This document shows positions 24,325 through 31,410 of a stretch of DNA of 64,000 bases, in pieces. The translations under genes and the position numbers were made by a program. Numbering within the stretch: position 1 is the first letter of the stretch; each line of letters starts with the position of its first letter. Origin of the DNA: Allorhizobium paknamense (GTDB lineage: Bacteria > Pseudomonadota > Alphaproteobacteria > Rhizobiales > Rhizobiaceae); contig NZ_JAUSWH010000006.1 in the NCBI RefSeq assembly GCF_030815125.1, positions 1-64,000 of the forward strand. The letters run 5' to 3'. Below the pieces are notes generated by a model. It was not told where the DNA came from, ran no database searches, and was given only the letters and a program-made list of their open reading frames with translations.

Positions 24325-25284
24325 ATGCATAAGGTGATTTTCGATACGGATCCCGGTGTGGACGATGCGATGGCGTTGCTGTTTCTGCACCACCATGCGG
24401 AGATCGATCTGCTGGGCATCACCACCGTGTTCGGCAATGCCACCATCGAAACCACCACCCGCAACGCGCTTTTCCTGAAGCGGGAATGGAAGATCGATGC
24501 GCCGGTGGCGCAAGGGGCCGGTGAAACCTTCATTCCGCACCGCATTACGCATGAGCCGCCGAAATTCATTCATGGCGATGACGGGCTCGGCAATATCGGC
24601 GTGCCGGATGTGATCGATCTGCCGGTCGATCCGCGTCCTGCCCATCACTTCATCGTTGAAACGGTGCGGGCCAATCCCGGTGAGGTCACCTTGGTAGCGG
24701 TTGGCAGAATGACCAACCTGGCCAATGCCTTGAAGGAAGATCCTGAGATCGTTTCTCTGGTCAGGCAGGTGGTGATCATGGGCGGCGCCTTCGACGTGAA
24801 CGGCAATGTCACGCCTGCGGCGGAAGCCAATATCCATGGCGATCCGGAGGCCGCCGATGTGGTCTTCACGGCGAGTTGGCCGGTGGTAGTCGTCGGCCTC
24901 GACGTGACGACGAAAACCGTGATGACCCGCAGCCAGCTCGCCGAGATTCGCGATGCCGGTGGCAAGCGCGCCGAACTGCTCTTCGATTTGTCGCAATTCT
25001 ACATCAAGTTCTACGAAACACGCGTGCCGGATGGCATGGTGGTGCATGACAGCTGCGCCTGCGCCTATGTGGTCCGGCCGGATCTGTTCAGGACACGCAC
25101 GGGATCCATGCGGGTGGTCTGTGGCGGGCTTGCCGATGGCCAGACCATCCAGAAGCCGGATGACATGGGTTTCGGCCCGAGCGATTGGGACAATCTGCCC
25201 AGCCAGAGGGCTTGCGTAGATATCGATGCCGAGGGCGTGCTGAAATTGATCCACGACACGATCACCTCGGTGCGGGCGGAATGA
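24325..25284 (+). CDS. inosine/uridine-preferring nucleoside hydrolase (IunH family)
   Basis: A 319-aa N-ribohydrolase that splits nucleosides into base and ribose. The calcium-binding signature VIFDTDPGVDDAMALLF is at the very N-terminus (DxDPGxDD), with GITTVFGNATIETTTRNAL, the LVAVGRMTNLANAL Asn region, VIMGGAFDVNGNVTPAAEANIHGDPEAA and the late VHDSCACAYVVRPDLF catalytic His region. The ATG at 24325 was preferred to that at 24310 because GAAGGGAA lies at proper spacing before it. Base preference cannot be read from sequence. It may be cotranscribed with the end of the cob operon; functionally it fits with gpt and the BMP transporter in nucleoside salvage. Confidence 0.92.
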   Translation: MHKVIFDTDPGVDDAMALLFLHHHAEIDLLGITTVFGNATIETTTRNALFLKREWKIDAPVAQGAGETFIPHRITHEPPKFIHGDDGLGNIGVPDVIDLPVDPRPAHHFIVETVRANPGEVTLVAVGRMTNLANALKEDPEIVSLVRQVVIMGGAFDVNGNVTPAAEANIHGDPEAADVVFTASWPVVVVGLDVTTKTVMTRSQLAEIRDAGGKRAELLFDLSQFYIKFYETRVPDGMVVHDSCACAYVVRPDLFRTRTGSMRVVCGGLADGQTIQKPDDMGFGPSDWDNLPSQRACVDIDAEGVLKLIHDTITSVRAE

Positions 25285-25316
25285 TCCGCAACGGCGTCGT
25301 TGTCGTACATGTTTAA

Positions 25317-25440
25317 TACGAAGAGTCATTGAAAATGACTCTTCGTATTTCCCCTTTCGAATATCTCAAGCGCTTGATGCATTTGAGATATTCGAAATTC
25401 TTTCAAGGCGAGGATGCGTTAGCATCTTCGAGCCTTGGTA
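25317..25440 (+). repeat. 123-bp three-hairpin element, copy 2
   Basis: Three stem-loops lie in tandem. The first pairs AATACGAAGAGTCATT (25315-25330) with AATGACTCTTCGTATT (25334-25349) around a 3-base loop. The second pairs TTTCGAATATCTCAA (25355-25369) with TTGAGATATTCGAAA (25383-25397). The third is a shorter imperfect one, AAGGC..GATGC-GTTA-GCATC..GCCTT (25415-25435). The ends are TACGAAG and CTTGGTA, nearly inverted copies of each other. Confidence 0.92.
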
Positions 25441-25475
25441 TAAGAAGACAGCGGCGCAGAAGCGAGGAGATCGCG

Positions 25476-25667
25476 ATGTTTCTGGATTTGCAGGGATACG
25501 GGCGCGGGCCTGAGGAATCGGCCCCGCCGCCACGGCGCATTTCGCCGCAAGGCGAGAAGATCGTGATCTGGTTGCTCTGCCTGAATATGCTGTTGCTGTT
25601 TCTTGCACCGATCGGTGGCGGCACTGTGCTTGTCACCCTGTTTGAACTTCTCCGTCACCTTCTTTGA
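25476..25667 (+). CDS. small membrane protein, 63 aa
   Basis: A short protein beginning MFLDLQGYGRG, with a Pro-rich middle (PPPRRISPQGE) and one C-terminal membrane helix (IVIWLLCLNMLLLFLAPIGGG), ending LLRHLL. The ATG at 25476 follows GCGAGGAGA at correct spacing. The frame is open upstream into the 123-bp repeat, which could give a 112-aa form from 25329, but the Shine-Dalgarno favours the short form. Function is unknown. I believe similar short proteins occur in other rhizobia, which argues that it is real; it stands alone between the repeat and the CinA-like gene. Confidence 0.65.
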   Translation: MFLDLQGYGRGPEESAPPPRRISPQGEKIVIWLLCLNMLLLFLAPIGGGTVLVTLFELLRHLL

Positions 25668-25709
25668 ACGGCCCGTTCGGCCTTTCCCATTCCCCTCAGG
25701 ACCTGTCTC

Positions 25710-26474
25710 ATGTCGCATTCTGAAATCGTGACTGCCGCCATGCTTGCCATTGGCGATGAACTTCTTTCCGGCCGCACCAAGGACAAGAATGTCGGCCATC
25801 TGGCCGAAGTGCTGACGCTGGCGGGCATTGACCTCAAGGAGGTGCGTATCGTTGCCGATGATGAGGAGGCGATTGTCGAAGCGCTGAACGCCCTGCGCAG
25901 CCGCTATCATTACGTCTTCACCTCGGGCGGCATCGGCCCGACCCATGACGACATCACGGCAGATGCCATCTCCAAGGCCTTTGGCCTGCCTTGCGTGCAT
26001 GATGAAAAGGCCATGGAATTGCTGGGCGAAATGTATGCCCGCCGCAACATGGAATTCTCCGAGGCCCGCCAGCGCATGGCCCGCATGCCCAAGGGGGCTG
26101 CGCATATTCCAAACGCCGTGTCTACCGCGCCGGGTTTCCAGGTCGAGAATGTCTATGTCATGGCGGGCGTGCCGCAGGTGTTCCAGGCCATGCTGGAAGT
26201 GGTAATCAAGACGCTTCCCGCCGGCAAGCGCATCCTCTCGCGCGCCATTTCCTGCCCCTTTGGCGAGGGTGACATCGGTACGCCGCTGGGCGAGGTGCAG
26301 AAGGCCCACCCAGAAACCAGCATTGGCTCCTATCCGCGCTATGACGAGATGAAGGGCTTCCATGTCGAGCTTGTGGTGCGCGCCCGTGATGAGGCTGTGC
26401 TGAACGCCGCTGCCGCCGATGTCGAGGCGATGATCGCCACGCTGAAAGCAAGCCGTCCGGTACTGGAGGCTTGA
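25710..26474 (+). CDS. CinA N-terminal-like molybdopterin-binding domain protein
   Basis: A 254-aa protein of the MoaB/Mog-like molybdopterin-binding fold, as in the N-terminal part of CinA (competence/damage-inducible protein A). Visible are AAMLAIGDELLSGRTKDKN, FTSGGIGPTHDDITADAISKAFG (the GGxGPTxDD signature) and the VSTAPGFQVENVYVMAGVPQVFQAML segment. The C-terminal nicotinamide-nucleotide amidase (PncC) domain of full CinA is absent, and the protein is complete without it. In full CinA the N-terminal part has ADP-ribose pyrophosphatase activity; whether this short form has it is unknown. A standard AGGACC-type site precedes the ATG. Confidence 0.87.
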   Translation: MSHSEIVTAAMLAIGDELLSGRTKDKNVGHLAEVLTLAGIDLKEVRIVADDEEAIVEALNALRSRYHYVFTSGGIGPTHDDITADAISKAFGLPCVHDEKAMELLGEMYARRNMEFSEARQRMARMPKGAAHIPNAVSTAPGFQVENVYVMAGVPQVFQAMLEVVIKTLPAGKRILSRAISCPFGEGDIGTPLGEVQKAHPETSIGSYPRYDEMKGFHVELVVRARDEAVLNAAAADVEAMIATLKASRPVLEA

Positions 26475-26485
26475 ATGTCTTCTCT

Positions 26486-26499
26486 TTGACCGAAGTCAA
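26486..26499. promoter_or_regulatory. candidate FNR/FixK-type anaerobox upstream of uspA
   Basis: TTGACCGAAGTCAA is a perfect dyad (TTGAC-N4-GTCAA) that fits the TTGA-N6-TCAA core of Crp/Fnr-family sites. It lies 156 bases before the universal-stress-protein gene, leaving room for a promoter about 40 bases downstream. Universal stress genes are frequent FNR/FixK targets, so oxygen control is plausible. Confidence 0.4.
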
Positions 26500-26530
26500 G
26501 GAACTGCCCGTCGTTTAGCGCATTACTCTT

Positions 26531-26553
26531 GCCGGTGGAACAAAATCCACCGG
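26531..26553 (+). terminator. hairpin between the CinA-like gene and uspA
   Basis: GCCGGTGGA pairs with TCCACCGGC across a short AACAAAA loop (about 26531-26553). No T run follows. It may end the CinA-like transcript or lie in the uspA leader. A further stem, ACGGTTTCC with GGAAACCGT, spans about 26602-26642, just before the uspA Shine-Dalgarno. Confidence 0.4.
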
Positions 26554-26654
26554 CGACTGTCCGGTCCTGTTACGGGCCGGAGGTTGTTGTTTTCAGCCAC
26601 GGTTTCCTTTGACAAACCGCTCCGGCTTTGCGGAAACCGTTTTGGGAGACGACG

Positions 26655-27494
26655 ATGGGTTACAAGACAATTCTGGCCGTGCTGGACAGCACGAAGAGCG
26701 CAAGGCAGATTTCGGATTTTTCCATTGCGCTGGCGGAGCAGTTTGGCTCCCACGTGATTGGTTTGCATTCCGAGGCCGTGGCCGCCATGCCGCTGATCGC
26801 CCCCATGGAAATCCCGGATCCGGTGGCCGTTCAGGCCATGCAGGATATGGCGCACGAGGAAACTCGCACGATCGGTCAGGTCTTTGAAGAGGCGGGCCGC
26901 CGTGAGGGTGTTTCGACAGAATGGCGCAGTTTTCTCTCTTCCTCCGGTTATGGCCAGGCCTTTACCGACAGCACCCGCTCCGTGGACCTGATCGTGGCGG
27001 CCCAGGGCGAGCAGGGCGCTGCCTCCGAAAACCGCAGCGAGCTGGAAACCGTGCTCTATGAAAGCGGCCGCCCTGTGCTGCTGGTGCCGTATATCTTCAA
27101 GGAGCCGAAGCCGATCAAGCGGGTGCTGATTGCCTGGAACGGGTCGCGTGAGGCCGCGCGCGCCACCTTCGATGCGCTGCCCTTCCTGAAGCAGGCGACG
27201 TCGGTGGAAATCTTCTCCGTGGTCGATAGCGAAGCTGCCGATGCATCCAAGGCGCTGCCGGGCGGTGAAATCGCCGCAGCGCTTGCCCGCCACGGCGTCA
27301 ATGTCACCGTCGTCACCAAGGAACTGGCGGAACTGCGCGCATCCGCCCATATCGAAAACCGGCTTTCGGATGAAAGCATCGATCTTCTCGTCATGGGCGC
27401 CTATTCGCACAAGCGCTGGTGGGAGGTGCTGTTTGGCGGTGTTACCCGTACCGTGCTGGACAGCATGACCGCGCTGACCCTGCTGTCGCGGTAG
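26655..27494 (+). CDS. universal stress protein with two USP domains
   Basis: A 279-aa tandem UspA-type protein. Domain 1 (about 1-140) begins [36 protein letters not shown]. Domain 2 (about 155-279) begins [25 protein letters not shown] and ends with [26 protein letters not shown], which carries the GxxxxxxxxG(S/T) ATP-binding-like element (here MGAYSH...FGGVTRTVL). It probably binds nucleotide and acts in stress or low-oxygen survival. The ATG at 26655 follows GGGAGAC; the nine upstream codons lack support. The TTGA-N6-TCAA site upstream suggests control by an FNR/FixK regulator. Confidence 0.9.
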   Translation: MGYKTILAVLDSTKSARQISDFSIALAEQFGSHVIGLHSEAVAAMPLIAPMEIPDPVAVQAMQDMAHEETRTIGQVFEEAGRREGVSTEWRSFLSSSGYGQAFTDSTRSVDLIVAAQGEQGAASENRSELETVLYESGRPVLLVPYIFKEPKPIKRVLIAWNGSREAARATFDALPFLKQATSVEIFSVVDSEAADASKALPGGEIAAALARHGVNVTVVTKELAELRASAHIENRLSDESIDLLVMGAYSHKRWWEVLFGGVTRTVLDSMTALTLLSR

Positions 27495-27612
27495 CAGCTT
27501 TCTACTGCCTCTTGCCTTTTTGGGGGCTTTGCCGTTAGAGCATCCCGATATGTTTCAAAGCCAGCCGGTGCGCCACGCTGCCGGCTGGCGCATGTGTTGG
27601 CGGAGCCTTTTC

Positions 27613-28110
27613 ATGTCCCTTCCCGATAAAGCCTTTCCCGTGTCCTGGGATCAGTTTCACCGCGATGCCCGGGCGCTGGCCTGGCGACTGGCTGGCCTGG
27701 AGCAGGAGTTCCGCGCCATTGTCTGCATCACCCGCGGCGGTCTGGTGCCGGCTGCGATCATCTCGCGCGAACTCAACATCCGCCTGATCGAAACGGTCTG
27801 CATCGCCTCCTATCATGACTACGTCAATCAGGGCGAAATGAACCTGTTGAAGGGCATTGCAGCCGATCTGACGACGGATGGAGGCGCGGGCGTGCTGGTG
27901 GTCGACGATCTGACCGACACCGGCAAGACGGCTTCGGAAGTGCGGGAAATGTTGCCGAAAGCCCATTTCGCCTGCGTCTATGCCAAGCCCAAGGGCGTGC
28001 CGACGGTCGATACCTTCGTGACCGAAGTCAGCCAGGACACTTGGATCTATTTCCCCTGGGACATGGGCTTTACCTATCAGGAGCCCATCGCCAAGGGCCA
28101 CAAAGGCTGA
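27613..28110 (+). CDS. gpt: xanthine (guanine) phosphoribosyltransferase Gpt
   Basis: A 165-aa purine salvage enzyme that joins xanthine or guanine with PRPP. The PRPP-binding loop is [20 protein letters not shown] at about residues 98-117; [21 protein letters not shown] and the C-terminal [10 protein letters not shown] with the base-stacking Trp complete the Gpt signature. The ATG at 27613 gives the standard length; the upstream 31 codons of open frame are not conserved-looking. It stands alone between uspA and the minus-strand catabolic operon and is followed by a terminator into which a repeat has inserted. Confidence 0.93.
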   Translation: MSLPDKAFPVSWDQFHRDARALAWRLAGLEQEFRAIVCITRGGLVPAAIISRELNIRLIETVCIASYHDYVNQGEMNLLKGIAADLTTDGGAGVLVVDDLTDTGKTASEVREMLPKAHFACVYAKPKGVPTVDTFVTEVSQDTWIYFPWDMGFTYQEPIAKGHKG

Positions 28111-28120
28111 ACTCCAATAG

Positions 28121-28285
28121 AAAAAAGGCGCTTTATACGAAGAGTCATTGAAAATGACTCTTCGTATTCCTCTTTCGAATATCTCAAGCCCTTGACGCAT
28201 TTGAGATATTCGAAATTCTTTCAAGGCGAGGAGGCGTTAGCATCTTCGAGCCTTGGTATTAAGTCTTCCGTAAAGCGCCTTTTTT
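28121..28285 (+). terminator. gpt terminator stem interrupted by a repeat element
   Basis: AAAAAAGGCGCTTTA (28121-28135) and TAAAGCGCCTTTTTT (28271-28285) form a perfect 15-base inverted repeat ending in a T run, 11 bases after the gpt stop. That is a classic rho-independent terminator, but the arms are separated by 135 bases because copy 3 of the 123-bp element sits in the loop. Without the element the loop would be about 12 bases. Confidence 0.85.
28136..28258 (+). repeat. 123-bp three-hairpin element, copy 3
   Basis: Nearly identical to copies 2 and 4. The first stem (TACGAAGAGTCATT/AATGACTCTTCGTA) and second stem (TTTCGAATATCTCAA/TTGAGATATTCGAAA) are perfect, and the third stem carries one change (GAGGCG instead of GATGCG). 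Ends TACGAAG and CTTGGTA. It lies inside the loop of the gpt terminator. Confidence 0.92.
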
Positions 28286-28302
28286 AAATGCCCTTGGCAA
28301 TG

Positions 28303-28779
28303 TCAGGCTGTCAGCAGTCTGGAATCGACTTTGATCACGGCCTTGCGAATGGTCTCGACGCCGCCCGCTTCGCAGCAGGGGCGGTGAAATTCTCCCGGAA
28401 AGAAAATAATGAAGTCACGCGGGCGAAGCGTGACCATGTATTCACTCTTAGGGCCGGGATAAAAGGCGATGTCGTGGCTCTCCAGCCGGTCATCGAGCGG
28501 TGCAAGGTCCGGATCCGGAAAGGCAACGCCAAAAGCCTCCCGGCCTGTCAGCAGGATTTGCACATCGATATAGCGGCGATGGGCTTCCGGGCGCAGTTCA
28601 GCGGCGGGCTTTGTGTCCATGGATTGGATCAGCAGGAAGCTGTCATCGCCTGCCAGTTCATGCCGGCCAGGCGGCAGGGTTTGCAGGTCAAGCGCCATGA
28701 CGGCTTCGATGGCCTGCACAAGACAGTCGGGCAAGGTCTTTCGATAGACCTGCCATTGATCGAGATTGCCGGTAATCAT
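28303..28779 (-). CDS. YhcH/YjgK/YiaL family (DUF386) protein
   Basis: A 158-aa cupin-like protein of the family that includes YhcH/NanQ (proposed sialic-acid anomerase) and the beta subunit EbgC of evolved beta-galactosidase. Family segments: HELAGDDSFLLIQSMDTKP, EAHRRYIDVQILLTGRE with metal-ligand-type His/Asp residues, SHDIAFYPGP, and FIIFFPGEFHRPCC with the conserved PGEFH. ATG at 28779 gives the proper start. It is the last gene of a three-gene minus-strand operon with a DHDPS-family aldolase and an MFS transporter. It probably helps a sugar or sugar acid anomerise or enter catabolism. Confidence 0.88.
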   Translation of the reverse strand: MITGNLDQWQVYRKTLPDCLVQAIEAVMALDLQTLPPGRHELAGDDSFLLIQSMDTKPAAELRPEAHRRYIDVQILLTGREAFGVAFPDPDLAPLDDRLESHDIAFYPGPKSEYMVTLRPRDFIIFFPGEFHRPCCEAGGVETIRKAVIKVDSRLLTA

Positions 28780-28798
28780 TGGTTTTCCTGTGCCATCA

Positions 28799-29731
28799 TC
28801 AGAGTGCCGCGATGCGTTTGCGGAAATGCTCCGTACCCTCGACGATCTTGTCCAGCACGGCATCCAGCGCCCAGAATTTCTCGCGAATATCATAATCGAT
28901 CACGCGGCAGCGCATGCTTTCGAACGTGCCGATGCGCTGGTGATAGAGCTTCGCAAGGGCAGGGTAGCCGAGGGCTTCCGAAACCGCCGACAGAACGAGG
29001 AAGGTCGCCAGTTCTGAGGCCAGTTCCGGATGTTTTTCGCTGTGCTGCCACAGCCAGTTATAGAGATCAGGGTGGAAATTGGTGAAAACGCCATTGAAGC
29101 CAGGCACACCGGCCTTCATGGCGTCAAAGGCGATGGCGGCATTGGCGTTCAGGATCTTCAGCGGCGTGCCTTGGGTAATCTCAAGCCTGCGCTTGACGGT
29201 TTCCAGATCGCAACTCACGTCCTTGAGCATGATGAACCGGCCGCTGTCGGCGCAATAGCGCAGTTCCTCATCTGTCAACAGGCGGCGATAAGGGGCAGGG
29301 CATTCGTAAAGCCCCAGCGGCAGATCGTCCGGCAGGGCGGACAGCAATGTGTCGAGCGTCGCCTTGAAAGCCGAAGTTCCTTCCTTGCGGGGGTCGAGAT
29401 GGTTGGTCACCAGGATCAGGCCGTCTGCGCCCACCTTGCTCATCGCCTGCAATTCCTCGATCTGCAGGGCAAGATCATCGCTGATATGGCCGGATACCAC
29501 GACGGGAAGGCGGCCCGCCGCCTTCTCTACCACGAAACGGCCCAGTGCCACGCGCTCTTCCAGGGACAGGAACATCATTTCGCTGGACTGGCAGACGGCA
29601 AACAGAGCGCCTGATCCATGGGCGATATACCATTCGATCAACCGCTCCAGGCCGGGATAATCGATCTCGCCATTGTCGTGGAACGGCGTGAGCATGACGG
29701 GAATGACACCTTGGATGGCTTGGCTTGTCAT
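28799..29731 (-). CDS. DHDPS/NAL-family aldolase or dehydratase
   Basis: A 310-aa class I aldolase-fold (TIM barrel) enzyme related to dihydrodipicolinate synthase, N-acetylneuraminate lyase and sugar-acid dehydratases. VIPVMLTPFHDNGEIDYPGLERLIEW is the usual N-terminus. The catalytic Tyr is in LGLYECPAPYRR and the Schiff-base Lys in GRFIMLKDVSCD. The usual GTTGE loop is replaced by VCQSSEMMFLSLEE, so it is not DapA itself; a sugar-acid substrate is more likely given the MFS, YhcH and LacI neighbours. The start is the ATG of MTSQAIQGV at 29731, since the longer open frame overlaps the MFS gene. Confidence 0.87.
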   Translation of the reverse strand: MTSQAIQGVIPVMLTPFHDNGEIDYPGLERLIEWYIAHGSGALFAVCQSSEMMFLSLEERVALGRFVVEKAAGRLPVVVSGHISDDLALQIEELQAMSKVGADGLILVTNHLDPRKEGTSAFKATLDTLLSALPDDLPLGLYECPAPYRRLLTDEELRYCADSGRFIMLKDVSCDLETVKRRLEITQGTPLKILNANAAIAFDAMKAGVPGFNGVFTNFHPDLYNWLWQHSEKHPELASELATFLVLSAVSEALGYPALAKLYHQRIGTFESMRCRVIDYDIREKFWALDAVLDKIVEGTEHFRKRIAAL

Positions 29732-29801
29732 AGGTAACTTCCATTTTGAAGGCAGATATGGATTTTCCGGCTTTGGTCCGGAAAATCCCTCTTTAGGGAG
29801 G

Positions 29802-31115
29802 TTATTTCTCACCCATCGGCTCGCGCACCAGCAGGAAATAGCTTGCAGCGCCAATGAAGGCGATGGCAGCGCCGGTGAGCAGAGCAGGCACGAAGGACGA
29901 GTACTGGGCGATAAAGCCAGTGAGGATCGGGGCAAGCGAGCCTCCCAGAAAACCGCCGAAATTCTGGAGAGACCCCAGCGATGCGACGCGGTTTTTCGGC
30001 GCAACCGCCGTGACCAGCGCCCAGGAGCAGGCCGATGCGGCATTGGTGAGAAAAATCACCACCGAGATGCAGAAGACCGCGATGTTATTATCCTGCACAA
30101 GGGCTGCGGGCACGGTGAAGGCTGCCATGCCGAGCATGGCGATGACCACCGGAATGCGGCGTCCAAGTACGGGTGAGCCTTCCGTCTTCTTGATGATCTT
30201 GTCCGACAGCCAGCCGGCCAGCAGGCAGCCGATAAAGCCGCAGAAGAAGGGCACCGAAGCCATGAAGCCGCTGCGGGCCAGGCTCATGTGCCGCTCATTG
30301 ACCAGATAGGACGGCAGCCAGCTGAGATAGACCCAGTTCAGGTAAACATTGCCGAAATAGCCGATGATCATTCCCCAGGTGGCGCGATAGGAAAACAGCG
30401 CCGCCCAATCGCCGAGCGTTACCTTTTCCTGTTTTTCCTCCGCTTCGGAGGAGAGATAGCTGCGCTCTGCCGCAGAAAGGTTCATTGTTTTCGGATCGCG
30501 ATAAAGGGCGAACCAAAGCACGGCCATGATCAGGCCGGCAGCGCCGGTGATCAGAAACACCCATCGCCAGTCGAGCGCGATCAGCAATTGGGTTAGCAGC
30601 AGCGGTGCAATGGCAGTGCCAAGCGGCGAGGCCGAATTGAAAATTCCTGTGGGAAGGCCGCGCTTGCTGACCGGGAACCAGTTGCTGACCACCCGCGCCG
30701 CCGACGGAAATTGCGGCGCTTCGCCGATACCAAGCCCGATGCGGGTGAGAATGAACTGGGTGAAGGAGGTCACGAGCCCACCGGCTGCCTGGGCCAGAGA
30801 CCAGAAGACCAGGCCAAGACCCAGCAGGCGGCGCGGACCGAGCCGATCCACCATCGCGCCGACCGGCAATTGCGCCAGCGCATAGCTCCAGGAAAAAGCC
30901 GAGAGCAGCAGACCCATTTCCCCAAGACTAAGCGACATGTCTTCGGCAATGCGGTGATTGGCCACCGCCAGCGTGCCGCGATCCATGTAGTTGATAACGC
31001 CTGCCACCATGAGCAGGCACAGGGATGTGATCTGCATGCGCCGGACACGCGGCGGCGCCTTGGTTTCAGCGGCCTCCGGCAAGGCAGACCCCTTCTGCTC
31101 AACGATTATACTCAT
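29802..31115 (-). CDS. MFS transporter, anion:cation symporter (ACS) type
   Basis: A 437-aa, 12-helix major facilitator of the group that includes hexuronate, glucarate and other organic-anion importers. Features: ITSLCLLMVAGVINYMDRGTLAVAN at helix 1 with the NYMDR motif, the loop 2-3 sequence GAMVDRLGPRRLLGLG, GIGEAPQFPSAARVVSNWFP (typical of the family) and a long central loop. The ATG at 31115 has an AGGAGGGA Shine-Dalgarno. It leads the operon MFS, aldolase, YhcH, and a LacI-type operator lies 133 bases upstream. It probably imports the sugar acid that the operon degrades. Confidence 0.9.
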   Translation of the reverse strand: MSIIVEQKGSALPEAAETKAPPRVRRMQITSLCLLMVAGVINYMDRGTLAVANHRIAEDMSLSLGEMGLLLSAFSWSYALAQLPVGAMVDRLGPRRLLGLGLVFWSLAQAAGGLVTSFTQFILTRIGLGIGEAPQFPSAARVVSNWFPVSKRGLPTGIFNSASPLGTAIAPLLLTQLLIALDWRWVFLITGAAGLIMAVLWFALYRDPKTMNLSAAERSYLSSEAEEKQEKVTLGDWAALFSYRATWGMIIGYFGNVYLNWVYLSWLPSYLVNERHMSLARSGFMASVPFFCGFIGCLLAGWLSDKIIKKTEGSPVLGRRIPVVIAMLGMAAFTVPAALVQDNNIAVFCISVVIFLTNAASACSWALVTAVAPKNRVASLGSLQNFGGFLGGSLAPILTGFIAQYSSFVPALLTGAAIAFIGAASYFLLVREPMGEK

Positions 31116-31247
31116 GAAATCCCTCCTCCTGCACATCCTCTTCGATAACGAGGTTCCGCCCGTGAATCCGTGTTCACGCCGTCGGGGTGTTGCCGGTAAA
31201 GCGTCTCTCCCTCGGCGAGCTTTCGCATTCCTCCTTGCGGCCCTCCA

Positions 31248-31263
31248 ATGTAAGCGCTTACAT
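31248..31263. promoter_or_regulatory. LacI-family operator between MFS operon and lacI-type gene
   Basis: ATGTAAGCGCTTACAT is a perfect 16-base palindrome with the central CG flanked as in LacI/GalR-family operators (TGTAAGCGCTTACA). It lies in the 295-base divergent gap, 133 bases before the MFS start and 148 before the regulator start. It is the likely site by which the LacI-type protein at 31411 controls both directions. Confidence 0.85.
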
Positions 31264-31410
31264 GATCCTGTTTTTCGAAGCTGTCAACTGCCATGGATCT
31301 GGAAAGGGGTATCAACCATTCCACTTACAGCGTTTTCGCGCTACCAGATGGCCGGAATATGTGGGCGGAAGCGGTGGTGTGTCCCCGGCGTTGCCAGAAT
31401 GAGAGAGGCC

